Positions 16,114-24,678 are shown, counted from the stretch's first letter. The stretch: DNA of 64,000 nt from Pseudomonadota bacterium (GCA_023458055.1 JAEXAW010000084.1:186001-250000); one strand, 5' to 3'. A program made the numbers and translations. The notes: generated from the sequence alone by a model not told the origin.

Positions 16114-17667
16114 TCAGTCAACCTTGCACTGCACCCGGATGGTCACCGATCCACCGGACGGGAGCGCCGGTATCGATTGCGGCGCCGTCATAATATCCCC
16201 CGGCGTAGCAGGGCAGGTAGCACTCCCCGACGCCGTACAATCCAGCACGACACAGTTGCTCAATCCAGCGCCCGGCGTATCCGAAATCGTGGTTCCATCG
16301 GCGCGCGAAGGCCCTGCGTTCGAGACAACCACCGAATAAATGGTGTTGGTTCCGGATATGACAGTGTCTGCCGGCAAGTCACTGACGCCCGATGCGGGCG
16401 TATTGGTTTTGGTCACCGTGAGCGCAACTGCTGGGGCGTTGGTAATCGTGCATTCGATAACATCGCCCGCTTGCGTCGCCAGAGTCCAGCTCGGCGTAGC
16501 GCTAACTCCGCTGGGCATGGTGGTGGACGAACCCGTTGTGCTGTTGGCGCAGGAAATGGTCTTGCCATAGTTGGCGAGGGTGCCGGTTCCCATAATTTCG
16601 GTGAGCGTATAGTTTACGTTGCTCGACAGTGTTTGCGGAGCCGTTGCCGCACTGGTCCCGGTGCTGCCCGTTGTGGCGCTGGCGACGACCGTTGCGCCAT
16701 TTTTTATCTGGACCGTAAAATTGTCGTTCGCCCCGTCTCGGGCCGTCACCGATTTTTTCAAGGTCAGCTGAGCCGGGTTGAGCGTGCGAACGCCAAACCC
16801 GATCCATTCGTTATAGGTTTCGCCAATCGCTGTGGAACTAACGCCACCGCTCGTGCCTTGCAATATGCCTTGACTATTAACGGTGATCTGCGTGGCATTA
16901 ACCACATCAACTTTAAATTGGCTAGCGCTGTTCACCACGCCGAAAAGAGTGAATACGCTCCCCGGAGAAAGCGAAGTGCCTTCCGCCATCGCCGGGTAGG
17001 AGGTTGATGGCAGCGTGCCGGGACCGTTATAAACAAGTTGTTGGCCGGTGTTCACGCGCACCTGCGGTTGCGAAGCGCCGGCATTCATGATGTAGCTGCC
17101 ATTTGACGTTACCAGCAGAGGAACACTTGTATTTGTGATGAGACTTGCCGACGCAGTCGAGCCTGAAGGTGCGCCGCTATAACTAAGCGTTATGTTGGAA
17201 GGGTCGATATTTTGCGTATTTGTAGTCGCGTTGACGGTGCCACCCTGAATCACTTCGGTCACGAGCCGCGTAGTGGCAGCCGTCGGTGTCAGAGAAAGGG
17301 TATAGCTGTACCGGTCCCCCCCATCAACGCACCCGCCCGAGCTGGCAGTACACACTTGATTCAGGATCGATATCCCGCTAGGTGTCGCGTAAAAATTAAC
17401 CGTGCCAAGGTAACCGGATGAGCTGTTGCGGGTCAGCGTGAAGCTCCCTGTCTCGCCCGTCGCTGTCACGAATGTCCCGTTTACAGAACAAGGGGTCCCC
17501 GAACAGGTCGCAGTGGTCGAGCCGCCCGCAAAAGTGAAGGTGCCAGCACCTCCCACCGCTCCCGCCGGCACCGCTGCGAAAACAACCGCCAGCGCGGTCG
17601 CAAAAGTCACAGCCAATGCCCGCGACAAGCTATGGAGGTTCAACGGGATCTGGGAGATAAAATTCAT
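16114..17667 (-). CDS. Large exported protein with C-terminal DUF11-like domain
   Basis: A 517-residue surface or secreted protein. A signal peptide (ALAVTFATALAVVFAAVPAGA) is followed by a Ser/Thr/Gly-rich, low-charge body. Residues from about 300 contain a repeated collagen-binding-like or prealbumin-like fold (LTLKKSVTARDGANDNFTVQI), and the last ~110 residues match the DUF11 pattern (VTKTNTPASGV...YSVVVSNAGPSRADGTTISDTP). Paired cysteines suggest disulphides outside the cytoplasm. No sorting motif is visible. An alternative start at 17685 adds six residues. Its role is unknown; DUF11 proteins are often adhesins or surface-layer components. The upstream region is AT-rich. Confidence 0.7.
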   Translation of the reverse strand: MNFISQIPLNLHSLSRALAVTFATALAVVFAAVPAGAVGGAGTFTFAGGSTTATCSGTPCSVNGTFVTATGETGSFTLTRNSSSGYLGTVNFYATPSGISILNQVCTASSGGCVDGGDRYSYTLSLTPTAATTRLVTEVIQGGTVNATTNTQNIDPSNITLSYSGAPSGSTASASLITNTSVPLLVTSNGSYIMNAGASQPQVRVNTGQQLVYNGPGTLPSTSYPAMAEGTSLSPGSVFTLFGVVNSASQFKVDVVNATQITVNSQGILQGTSGGVSSTAIGETYNEWIGFGVRTLNPAQLTLKKSVTARDGANDNFTVQIKNGATVVASATTGSTGTSAATAPQTLSSNVNYTLTEIMGTGTLANYGKTISCANSTTGSSTTMPSGVSATPSWTLATQAGDVIECTITNAPAVALTVTKTNTPASGVSDLPADTVISGTNTIYSVVVSNAGPSRADGTTISDTPGAGLSNCVVLDCTASGSATCPATPGDIMTAPQSIPALPSGGSVTIRVQCKVD

Positions 17668-17808
17668 AAACAAGCCCCCGGCCATCTGATCGCTCTTATG
17701 ACCATAATGGCGAATTAATAGGCTCTATTTAAAAGCCAATTCAATAATGAATGGAAACGATTCACGCTTATGATGCGTTAATTTACAAAATTTTCGATAA
17801 ATCGGACC

Positions 17809-18363
17809 TCAGAGACGCGGAAGCGTCACCCCGCGCTGGCCCATATATTTGCCCGCGCGGTCAGCGTAACTGGTCTCGCACGGCTCATTGCCCTTCAGGA
17901 ACAGGAACTGGCACGCGCCTTCATTGGCATAAATTTTGGCGGGGAGCGGCGTGGTGTTGGAAAATTCCAGCGTCACATGCCCTTCCCAGCCCGGCTCCAG
18001 CGGGGTCACGTTGACGATGATGCCGCAGCGCGCATAGGTTGATTTGCCAAGGCAGATCACCAGCACATCGCGCGGAATGCGGAAATATTCGACCGTGCGG
18101 GCCAGTGCGAAGCTGTTGGGCGGGATGATGCAGACATCGGTCTTGCGGTCGACAAAGCTGTTTGAAGCGAAATCCTTGGGGTCAACCACGGCGCTGTCGA
18201 CATTGGTGAAAATCTTGAACTCATCCGCCACGCGCGCATCATAGCCATAAGAGGAGAGGCCATAGCTGATGCACCCCTCGCGCCGCTGGCTTTCCACAAA
18301 CGGCTCGATCATGCCGGTCGCCTGCGCTTGCTCACGAATCCATTTGTCGGAAAGAATGCTCAT
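17809..18363 (-). CDS. dcd: dCTP deaminase
   Basis: A 184-residue enzyme that deaminates dCTP to dUTP, the main source of dUMP for thymidylate in many proteobacteria. Expected motifs are IPPNSFALARTVEYFRIP, the catalytic-Glu segment GHVTLEFSNTT and the C-terminal GKYMGQRGVTLPRL that closes over the triphosphate. Length matches the family. The start overlaps the stop of the GH25 lysozyme gene (ATGA), making it the last gene of an operon that also contains cytidine deaminase, another pyrimidine deaminase. Confidence 0.95.
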   Translation of the reverse strand: MSILSDKWIREQAQATGMIEPFVESQRREGCISYGLSSYGYDARVADEFKIFTNVDSAVVDPKDFASNSFVDRKTDVCIIPPNSFALARTVEYFRIPRDVLVICLGKSTYARCGIIVNVTPLEPGWEGHVTLEFSNTTPLPAKIYANEGACQFLFLKGNEPCETSYADRAGKYMGQRGVTLPRL

Positions 18364-19076
18364 GGGCTGGTCCTTGGCGGGAGGGAGGCGGCGAAGTCAA
18401 GGCTTGCGACATTCCAGTCGACGCCGCCTTTGATGCCATTGATCTGACGAAACTGCGAAACTTGCCAGATCGCCCAAGGCCGCGCGCCGAATGAAGGCTT
18501 TAAGACGATGCTGCGCAACCATAATGGGCGATTGACCCGTGCGCTCACCGCATAAGCCTCGTCAAATTCTTGAGTTAGATAAAGCAGAGCGGGCTTACCG
18601 CTATGGGCTTCAACAATGTCGAGGAAGTCTGCCAGTTCCTTGTGCAAATTCACAATTTTCGGTCGTTGCGAACAATTACCCATATATTCAAGGTCCACCA
18701 CTGGCGGAAGGGCGGAAGGGTCGGCGGGGACGGTTCTGACGAAATTGGCGGCTTGCTCTTTGCCCGAACGACAAAGGGTGAAAAAATGATAGGCGCCACG
18801 CGCTATCCCGACCGCAGCAGCGCCATCCCAATTGGTTTTGAACAATCGGTCGACATGGTCGCCGCCTTCAGTCGCCTTGATATAGGCAAAATCGACCTCG
18901 CCTGTTGCCGCGACCTTATCCCAATCAATCGCTCCCTGATGATGCGACACATCAATGCCCTGTTGGGGATAGCGCGTATCCGACGGATGCCAGTGCGGAA
19001 GATAAAGCCAAGCGGCAAGGCCGGTCAAAATCAGCGCAACGGCAACGCCGATGATAATTTTTGTCCACCGCCGCAT
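18360..19076 (-). CDS. Membrane-anchored GH25 lysozyme-family protein
   Basis: A 238-residue protein with one N-terminal membrane anchor (IIIGVAVALILTGLAAWLYLP) and a GH25 domain facing the periplasm. The catalytic positions of the family are intact: D42 in GIDVSHHQG and D128/E130 in VVDLEY, with YIKATEG and RGAYHFF between. It should cleave peptidoglycan between MurNAc and GlcNAc, although periplasmic GH25 proteins in Gram-negatives are little studied. The ATG at 19076 begins the anchor; a longer frame to 19199 would overlap cdd. It sits four bases after cdd and overlaps dcd by four. Confidence 0.85.
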   Translation of the reverse strand: MRRWTKIIIGVAVALILTGLAAWLYLPHWHPSDTRYPQQGIDVSHHQGAIDWDKVAATGEVDFAYIKATEGGDHVDRLFKTNWDGAAAVGIARGAYHFFTLCRSGKEQAANFVRTVPADPSALPPVVDLEYMGNCSQRPKIVNLHKELADFLDIVEAHSGKPALLYLTQEFDEAYAVSARVNRPLWLRSIVLKPSFGARPWAIWQVSQFRQINGIKGGVDWNVASLDFAASLPPRTSP

Positions 19077-19080
19077 GTCG

Positions 19081-19536
19081 TCAAACCATCCCCAAATCTT
19101 TCGGGCCGAAACTGTGCGGCAACAGCTCCGATATGCGGTAGGTCGCAAGCTGCGTGCCGTCGCCGGATCCGCAATGGACGGGAAGATCGACGCCCGCAAG
19201 GTCCGCCGCTTCGTTGATCATCTGGCGGCAGCGGCCGCAGGGGTGGCAGGTGTCGTTGCCGGTGATCGCGCCATCCGCGCCCTTGAGCCCGCCGATGATG
19301 CCGATTGCGCGGACCTCCTTCAACCGGCCTTGCGCATTGGCGGTCGCGAGCGCCACGGTTTCCGCGCACAAGGTCAGCCCATAGCTTGCATTTTCGAAAT
19401 TACAGCCGGTGACGATGCTGCCATCGGCCATGAGCAAAACTGCGCCGACGCCATAATTGGAATAGGGCGCATAGGCGTTGCGGGCGGCATCGCGGGCGGC
19501 GGCAACGAGGTCGGCGGGGGAGAGGGAATCGGTCAT
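19081..19536 (-). CDS. cdd: Cytidine deaminase
   Basis: A 151-residue zinc enzyme that converts cytidine and deoxycytidine to uridine forms in pyrimidine salvage. The zinc-binding and catalytic motifs are LCAETVALATA (CAE type) and HPCGRCRQMI (PCxxC), and CNFENASYG near residue 50 contacts the ribose. The C-A-E form and the size indicate the small tetrameric class. Its ATG overlaps the stop of the upstream GH25-like gene, so expression is tied to that operon. Confidence 0.93.
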   Translation of the reverse strand: MTDSLSPADLVAAARDAARNAYAPYSNYGVGAVLLMADGSIVTGCNFENASYGLTLCAETVALATANAQGRLKEVRAIGIIGGLKGADGAITGNDTCHPCGRCRQMINEAADLAGVDLPVHCGSGDGTQLATYRISELLPHSFGPKDLGMV

Positions 19537-20222
19537 TTGACGGGATTAATCACAATCCAGCGCACATTGCCATCCGCGCCATCAATGCGGGCGCGGGTCG
19601 AGGCTTGCCACAGCCGCCATTTCTGCCCCTCGTCGGGTGCGCGGAAAGGGCGAGTGAGCCACAACGGGCGCTTCAACGGACGCAAGTCATAATCGGCAAC
19701 AACGGCGGCGGACGGCGCAAGCATGGCCTTTCGCCCCATATGGCTTTCAATCTGCGCCAGAAATCCGCCGAGTTCGCTTTCGAACATCGCCTGGGTCGGG
19801 CGCACGTCGCAGCCTTTGGCATAGTCAAGCACCACCGCCACCGGGAGCGCATCGGCGTCGCGCGGCACCAGCCGGTCGAAATTGCCCGCCTGATCGCTCG
19901 CGAGCGCGCAAAGATCATAATGATGGACCGCGCCGAAGCGCATCTTCGCCGCACGCGCGCCATCGCGGTTGGCGAGGAAGCGGGCGTCCTCGCGCCCAGC
20001 CCCGAAGGTTGCATCGAGATAGGCGAAATCCGCGCCGCCCGCGCGCAAGCGTCCCCAATGGATCGGACCATTTGCCGCACCGAGCGCCACCCCTTGCACC
20101 GGATATAGCGTCCGGTCCGGTCGCCAGCTTTGCGCGTAAAAATATCCCGCCACGCATAGCGCCGCGAGGAGCAGCAGTAACGCGAGCGCGCCCTTGCGAA
20201 CTTGCAATGATTGGCCCCCCAC
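19533..20222 (-). CDS. GH25-fold protein with degenerate active site
   Basis: A 229-residue paralogue of the neighbouring GH25 protein, with the same layout: an N-terminal membrane anchor (ALALLLLLAALCVAGYFYA) followed by a GH25-like domain. The first catalytic Asp is replaced (GVALGAANG where the paralogue has GIDVSHHQG) and the DxE pair is changed to VLD (V131, D133). It is therefore probably not an active muramidase and may bind glycan or regulate its partner. The GTG at 20222 is one possible start; TTG at 20207 has a better G-rich site upstream. It lies ten bases after the UPF0262 gene and overlaps cdd. Confidence 0.75.
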   Translation of the reverse strand: MGGQSLQVRKGALALLLLLAALCVAGYFYAQSWRPDRTLYPVQGVALGAANGPIHWGRLRAGGADFAYLDATFGAGREDARFLANRDGARAAKMRFGAVHHYDLCALASDQAGNFDRLVPRDADALPVAVVLDYAKGCDVRPTQAMFESELGGFLAQIESHMGRKAMLAPSAAVVADYDLRPLKRPLWLTRPFRAPDEGQKWRLWQASTRARIDGADGNVRWIVINPVK

Positions 20223-20231
20223 CGCTCGCGC

Positions 20232-20714
20232 TCAGCCCTTGATGTGCAGCACGCAGATGAGCGTAAACAAACGCCGCGCGGTGTCGAAATCGACCTCGAT
20301 CTTGCCGTCCAGCCGCTCGATCAGCATTTCCGCCGCCTCATTATGGATCGCGCGCCGCGCCATATCGACGGTTTCGATCTGCGCGGCGGTCGATTGGCGG
20401 ATCGCCTGATAGTAGCTGTCACAAATTGCGAAATAATCGCGGATCGGGCGGCGGAAGCGGCCTAATCCGAGGATGATTGCCTCAAGCGGCGTCCCGTCCT
20501 CGCGCTCGATTTCGAACACGAGGCGGCCTTCCTCGACCCGCAGCGCAAGCTTGTACGGCCCCGCATAGCCATCGGCATGGTCGCGCAGCGGCTTGAAATA
20601 ATTGCCCTCGATAAGATCGAAAATGGCAATGCGCCGCTCCTGCTCGACATCGGCATTGCGCCAGATGATCGTCGCTTCGTCGAGTTTGACATCAATGATA
20701 CGCGGATCGGCCAT
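20232..20714 (-). CDS. UPF0262 family protein
   Basis: A 160-residue soluble protein of the UPF0262 family, which is largely restricted to alphaproteobacteria. The N-terminal PRIIDVKLDE, the central RIAIFDLIEGNYF and the RRPIRDYFAICDSYYQAIR segment match what I know of the family. No function is assigned. It is the first gene of the minus-strand operon that contains the GH25-like proteins, cdd and dcd. Confidence 0.85.
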   Translation of the reverse strand: MADPRIIDVKLDEATIIWRNADVEQERRIAIFDLIEGNYFKPLRDHADGYAGPYKLALRVEEGRLVFEIEREDGTPLEAIILGLGRFRRPIRDYFAICDSYYQAIRQSTAAQIETVDMARRAIHNEAAEMLIERLDGKIEVDFDTARRLFTLICVLHIKG

Positions 20715-20765
20715 AACAAGCGCGCTTGTGGCGAATCACAGCGGGTGAGGCAAGGGCCTATAACT

Positions 20766-20922
20766 CCTCTCCCGCTTGCGGGAGAGGATAGTAGCGCTTA
20801 GTGAGCAATAGCGAACCTTAGCGCGCCTTGGTGAGGGGGGTGCCCTCACCAACTACGCCTAGCCCTTGTCGCTACGCTTCCAAGGGACAAGGCGCCGTAT
20901 CCTCTCCCGCGCGCGGGAGAGG
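20766..20922. repeat. Composite palindromic intergenic element between UPF0262 gene and dnaB
   Basis: Both ends are hairpins of the form CCTCTCCCGC/GCGGGAGAGG (20766-20787 and 20901-20922), and the two ends also pair with each other. A hairpin around GTGAGGG...CCCTCAC (20831-20849) lies inside. The 297 bases between the divergent starts of the UPF0262 gene and dnaB hold only this element and the DnaA boxes; no gene is seen. Confidence 0.7.
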
Positions 20923-20930
20923 AGGCAAGT

Positions 20931-20960
20931 TTATCCACAGGTCGCAAATCTTGTGGGTAA
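20931..20960. promoter_or_regulatory. Two inverted DnaA boxes upstream of dnaB
   Basis: TTATCCACA (20931-20939, plus strand) fits the DnaA box consensus TTATNCACA exactly. TTACCCACA (minus strand, 20952-20960) differs from it by one base. The pair is inverted, 12 bases apart, and ends 51 bases before the dnaB ATG. This suggests that DnaA controls expression of the replicative helicase; a single pair without an AT-rich unwinding region does not look like an origin. Confidence 0.65.
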
Positions 20961-21011
20961 CAGCGATGCTCGCTTGCCATCCCCCGCCCCTTGGCCGAAA
21001 GAGTGGGAGCC

Positions 21012-22523
21012 ATGACCGATATTATCCGCCTGCCTGTTGCCCATGATGGCGCGCCTGCCGAAACCCAGCTTCCCCGTAACGTCGAGGCGGAAGCGGCGTT
21101 TCTTGGCGCGATCCTGATCGATAACCGCGTCAATGAAGATCTTCCCGTCCGGCTGGAGCCGGAACATTTCTTCGAGCCCGTGCACCAGCGCGTCTATCAG
21201 CAAATCCTGACCTTGCTTGATCGTAACATGGTGGTGACGCCGGTGACGCTCAAACCCTTCTTCGAAAGTGACGAGGCAATGAAGGCGCTGGGTGGTACCG
21301 GCTATCTGGCGCAGCTCACCGGCTCGGGCGCGGGGCTGATCGGCGCGCGCGATATGGCCGCGCAAATTTATGATCTTGCGCTGTTGCGCGAGCTGATCGC
21401 GGTCGGGCGCGGCCTCGTCGACCGGGCGATGGATACGAGCGAAAGCGTCGACCCCAAGGGCCAGATCGAGGAAGCCGAAACCGCGCTCTACAAGGTTGCA
21501 GGCGGGGAAAGCGAGATTGGCTCGGTTAAAAGCTTCGGCCAGGCAACGATGGAGGTTATCAAGAACGCCGAGCGCGCGCTCCAATCGGGCGGGCATTTTT
21601 CGGGCGTGACGACCGGCCTTTCCGCGCTCAACAGCAAGACCGGGGGCCTGCAAAAAAGCGACCTTCTGATCCTCGCCGGACGTCCGGGTATGGGCAAGAC
21701 CGCGCTTGCGACCAACATCGCGTTTAACGCCGCGCAACGCTGGCGGCGCGACGAGGAAGACGGCATTCCGCCGGAAAAAAATATGGGCGCGAAGACCGCG
21801 TTTTTCAGCCTCGAAATGTCGGCGGACCAGCTCGCCACGCGTATCATGGTCGAACAATCCGGGATCAGCGCGCACGCGCTGCGCATGGGTAAGATCAACC
21901 GCGAAGAGTTCCAGAACCTGTCGCGCGCGAGCCAGGATTTGCAAACCCTGCCGCTGTATATCGACGATACGCCGGGGCTGACCATTGCGGGCCTGCGCAC
22001 CCGCGCACGGCGTCTCCAGCGCCGCCACGGCATCGGGCTTATCATCGTCGACTATCTCCAGTTGCTGCAAGGCTCAGGCCGGGGCGGCGACAATCGCGTG
22101 CAGGAAATTTCGGAAATTTCACGCGGACTTAAAACGCTGGCCAAGGAATTGAACGTCCCCGTGCTCGCGCTCTCGCAGCTTAGCCGTGCGGTCGAGCAGC
22201 GCGATGACAAGCATCCGCAGCTCTCTGACCTGCGCGAATCAGGCTCGATCGAGCAGGACGCCGATATCGTGCTGTTCGTGTTCCGCGAGGAATATTATGT
22301 GCTGGGGAAAGAACCCAAGCGCCCGCGCGATACCGACGCGCAGGAGGTGTTCGATGCCCACAAGCGCTGGGAGTTGGAAGAACTCGCCCCCGTCGCCAAC
22401 CGCGCCGAGGTGATTGTCGCCAAGCAGCGCCACGGTTCGACCGGGACCGTGGAACTGAAATTTGAAGCGAATATCACGCGCTTCTCCGACCTTGCGGACG
22501 AAAGCTATGCGGGGATTATGTGA
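21012..22523 (+). CDS. dnaB: Replicative DNA helicase DnaB
   Basis: A 503-residue hexameric helicase that unwinds DNA at the replication fork. The N-terminal DnaB domain begins PRNVEAEAAFLGAILID; the RecA-like domain carries Walker A GRPGMGKTALA, a Walker-B-type IIVDYLQLL, and the arginine-rich QLSRAVEQRDDKHPQLSDLRESGSIEQDAD segment broken over the C-terminal third. The ATG at 21012 has GTGGGAG upstream; the TTG at 20991 is less likely. Two DnaA boxes lie in its promoter region. No intein is present. Confidence 0.97.
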   Translation: MTDIIRLPVAHDGAPAETQLPRNVEAEAAFLGAILIDNRVNEDLPVRLEPEHFFEPVHQRVYQQILTLLDRNMVVTPVTLKPFFESDEAMKALGGTGYLAQLTGSGAGLIGARDMAAQIYDLALLRELIAVGRGLVDRAMDTSESVDPKGQIEEAETALYKVAGGESEIGSVKSFGQATMEVIKNAERALQSGGHFSGVTTGLSALNSKTGGLQKSDLLILAGRPGMGKTALATNIAFNAAQRWRRDEEDGIPPEKNMGAKTAFFSLEMSADQLATRIMVEQSGISAHALRMGKINREEFQNLSRASQDLQTLPLYIDDTPGLTIAGLRTRARRLQRRHGIGLIIVDYLQLLQGSGRGGDNRVQEISEISRGLKTLAKELNVPVLALSQLSRAVEQRDDKHPQLSDLRESGSIEQDADIVLFVFREEYYVLGKEPKRPRDTDAQEVFDAHKRWELEELAPVANRAEVIVAKQRHGSTGTVELKFEANITRFSDLADESYAGIM

Positions 22524-22529
22524 ACCGCA

Positions 22530-22600
22530 GTGCTGAGCCTGTCGAAGCACGTCCCTCAATCTCAAGCTAACCTCACCACGTCCTTCGACAAGCTCAGGAC
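22530..22600. repeat. Inverted pair of REP-type hairpins
   Basis: Two 21-base units, 22530-22550 and 22580-22600, lie in opposite orientation after dnaB. Each can form its own hairpin: arms GTGCT/AGCAC in the first and GTCCT/AGGAC in the second, around the shared core GAGC-TGTCGA. The arms differ at both paired positions together, so pairing is conserved. This matches REP sequences seen in many proteobacteria. Confidence 0.75.
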
Positions 22601-22612
22601 TACGGATTTTTT

Positions 22613-23137
22613 ATGACCCTCATCCGCCTCGCCGCCCCCGCCGATATTCCCGCACTCCATGCGCTGGTGCACAGCGCCTATCGTGGCGAGAGCGCGAAAC
22701 GGGGGTGGACCCACGAAGCCGATCTGCTCGATGGCCAGCGCACGGATGCGGCGGCCCTGGAAGAGGCGCTCGCCAGTCCGGATGTGGTCATGCTGGTGGC
22801 CGAAGAGGAGGGCGCGCTGATTGGCTGCGTCCAGGGCACCCGCATGAGCGCAAGCCACGCCTATCTCGGTATGCTGACCGTCGATCCGGCCGTGCAGGCG
22901 CAAGGGCTGGGACGTCGCCTGATGGCCGCCATCGAAGCCGAAAGCGCACGCCGCTTTGGCGTCACCCACATGGAAATGACGGTGATCAAACAGCGCGGCG
23001 AACTGATCGCTTATTATGAACGCCGGGGCTATGCCCGCACCGGCGAAACGCGGCCCTTCCCGCTCGATGACGAACGTTTCGGCCTTCCCAAGACACGCGA
23101 GCTTGAATTTGTCGTACTGGAAAAGCCGCTCGGTTGA
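22613..23137 (+). CDS. GNAT family N-acetyltransferase
   Basis: A 174-residue acetyltransferase using acetyl-CoA. The motif-A signature LGMLTVDPAVQAQGLGRRLM carries the Q/RxxGxG/A pyrophosphate loop, followed by motif B around MEMTVIKQRGELIAYYERRGY. The C-terminal GETRPFPLDDERFG is typical of a GNAT subgroup common in proteobacteria. The substrate is unknown. The start follows directly after a REP pair and lacks a clear ribosome-binding site, so translation level may be low. Confidence 0.85.
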   Translation: MTLIRLAAPADIPALHALVHSAYRGESAKRGWTHEADLLDGQRTDAAALEEALASPDVVMLVAEEEGALIGCVQGTRMSASHAYLGMLTVDPAVQAQGLGRRLMAAIEAESARRFGVTHMEMTVIKQRGELIAYYERRGYARTGETRPFPLDDERFGLPKTRELEFVVLEKPLG

Positions 23138-23171
23138 AAACCGCCGCCTTGGCGAGTCTAAAGTGAGCGCC

Positions 23172-24566
23172 CTATTTCGACAAATCGGTGAACAGCGATA
23201 GATAATAGGTGATCGCCGGGCCGATATTGGCGACCGGCGTGCGTTCATTGAGGCCGTGGCTGAAGTCATCGCTATCTTTGCTGAACAGCGGGCTGATGCC
23301 ATAGCTTGGCACATTGTGCGCGCGGTACCACATGCTGTCGCTCGCGCCGGAGGCCATGCTCGGGAAAATCGGCAGGCCGGGATGGATTTTGTGGATCGCC
23401 TTCGTCACCGCGGCGACCAGATCGGGTCGCACCGGAGAGGCCGCCGACGCAATCGAGCCTTCGGTCACATCCTTGAACGTCACCGCAGGATCACCCGCTA
23501 CTTGCTGCAGTTCGGCCATGATGTCGGCGGGCTTGTGGCCGGGGAAGATGCGGCAATTGATGTTCGCGGTCGCCTTTTGCGGCAACGCATTGAGGCCGTG
23601 TCCGCCATTGATCATGGTGGTGACACAAGTGGTGCCGATCTTGCCGACCATCGCCGGATTATCGGCAAGCGTCGCGATGGCAGCCGCGTCGGCGGGGTTC
23701 GCCGCAAAGGCTTTCATCGCGGCGGCGGTCGCCGGGTCCTCATAGCGCGCGGCTTGGGTAAAATAAGCACGGCTCACATCGTTCAGTTCGGGCTTGAAAC
23801 GATAATTGCCGATTTTGACGAGCGCGGTCGAGAGCTGGTTGATCGCATTCAATTTGCGCGGGGCCGAGCTGTGCCCGCCCGGATTGGTGACGGTCAGCTC
23901 ATAATCGGCATAGGTTTTTTCCGCGCCCTGCCAGGTGAAATATTGGGCCTTGCCGGTCTCTTCGCTCAAGGAGCCACCGCCGCCATCAATGTTGAGGACC
24001 AGTTCGGCATTTTTGAGCTTTTCAGCGATGATCTGGCTGGTTTTCATCGTGGTTTCTTCATCCCCCGAAAATTGGAGGATGATGTCGCGGCGCGGCTTAT
24101 AACCCTGACGCTTCAATTCGATCAGCGTTGAGACGGCGAGCGCCGCATCAACCTTCATATCGCTCGCGCCGCGCCCGTAAATATAGCCATTTTCGACCAC
24201 CGCCTTGAACGGATCGCGCTCCCAGTCGCTGGGCTTTGCATCAACCACGTCGATATGGCCGGAGATGACCAGCGGCTTCGCCTTGGCATCCGATCCCGGC
24301 CAGCGCGCGATCATATAGACCGTATCATCGACCGGTGTGATTTCGATTCCGTCGGCGGCAAACCCGCCCTTGACCAGTGCATCGCGGAACAGCGCGGCAA
24401 CCTTGTCCGATTCATTGCCCGGCCCGCGCACCGATCGCATGCCGATGGATTGGACCGCAAGATCAAGCGCCTGCTTTTCCGCCTCGGGATGCCCCGGCGC
24501 GGCATAAGCGGCGGGCGCCGACGACATCATCAACAGGGCGGCAAGAGGAAGAAGGGCGTGGCGCAT
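23172..24566 (-). CDS. Exported M20/M25/M40 family metallopeptidase
   Basis: A 464-residue zinc peptidase with a signal peptide ending in PAAYA, hence periplasmic. Di-zinc ligands of the M20 family are seen in GHIDVVDA (His and the nearby Asp), GRGASDMK (bridging Asp) and SGDEETTM (catalytic Glu pair); the dimerisation domain contains NPGGHSSAPRK and the final His lies in FSHGLNER. Such enzymes cleave di- or small peptides or acyl amino acids. It faces the fRMsr gene divergently and converges with the GNAT gene. Confidence 0.88.
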   Translation of the reverse strand: MRHALLPLAALLMMSSAPAAYAAPGHPEAEKQALDLAVQSIGMRSVRGPGNESDKVAALFRDALVKGGFAADGIEITPVDDTVYMIARWPGSDAKAKPLVISGHIDVVDAKPSDWERDPFKAVVENGYIYGRGASDMKVDAALAVSTLIELKRQGYKPRRDIILQFSGDEETTMKTSQIIAEKLKNAELVLNIDGGGGSLSEETGKAQYFTWQGAEKTYADYELTVTNPGGHSSAPRKLNAINQLSTALVKIGNYRFKPELNDVSRAYFTQAARYEDPATAAAMKAFAANPADAAAIATLADNPAMVGKIGTTCVTTMINGGHGLNALPQKATANINCRIFPGHKPADIMAELQQVAGDPAVTFKDVTEGSIASAASPVRPDLVAAVTKAIHKIHPGLPIFPSMASGASDSMWYRAHNVPSYGISPLFSKDSDDFSHGLNERTPVANIGPAITYYLSLFTDLSK

Positions 24567-24678
24567 CAGAGGGGCTCCTTTGGAAGGTTGCGGGTCACAA
24601 TCTTGAGCAGCGCCATCCCGCTGTCAACATCCCGCTGCGCTTCTGGTCTTTTAATGCGGGCTGGCCTAAGGGAGCGGC

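Noticed and set aside
20931..20960. A replication origin at the DnaA boxes
   Set aside because: Only two boxes are present and there is no AT-rich unwinding region or typical origin neighbour; a promoter role is simpler.
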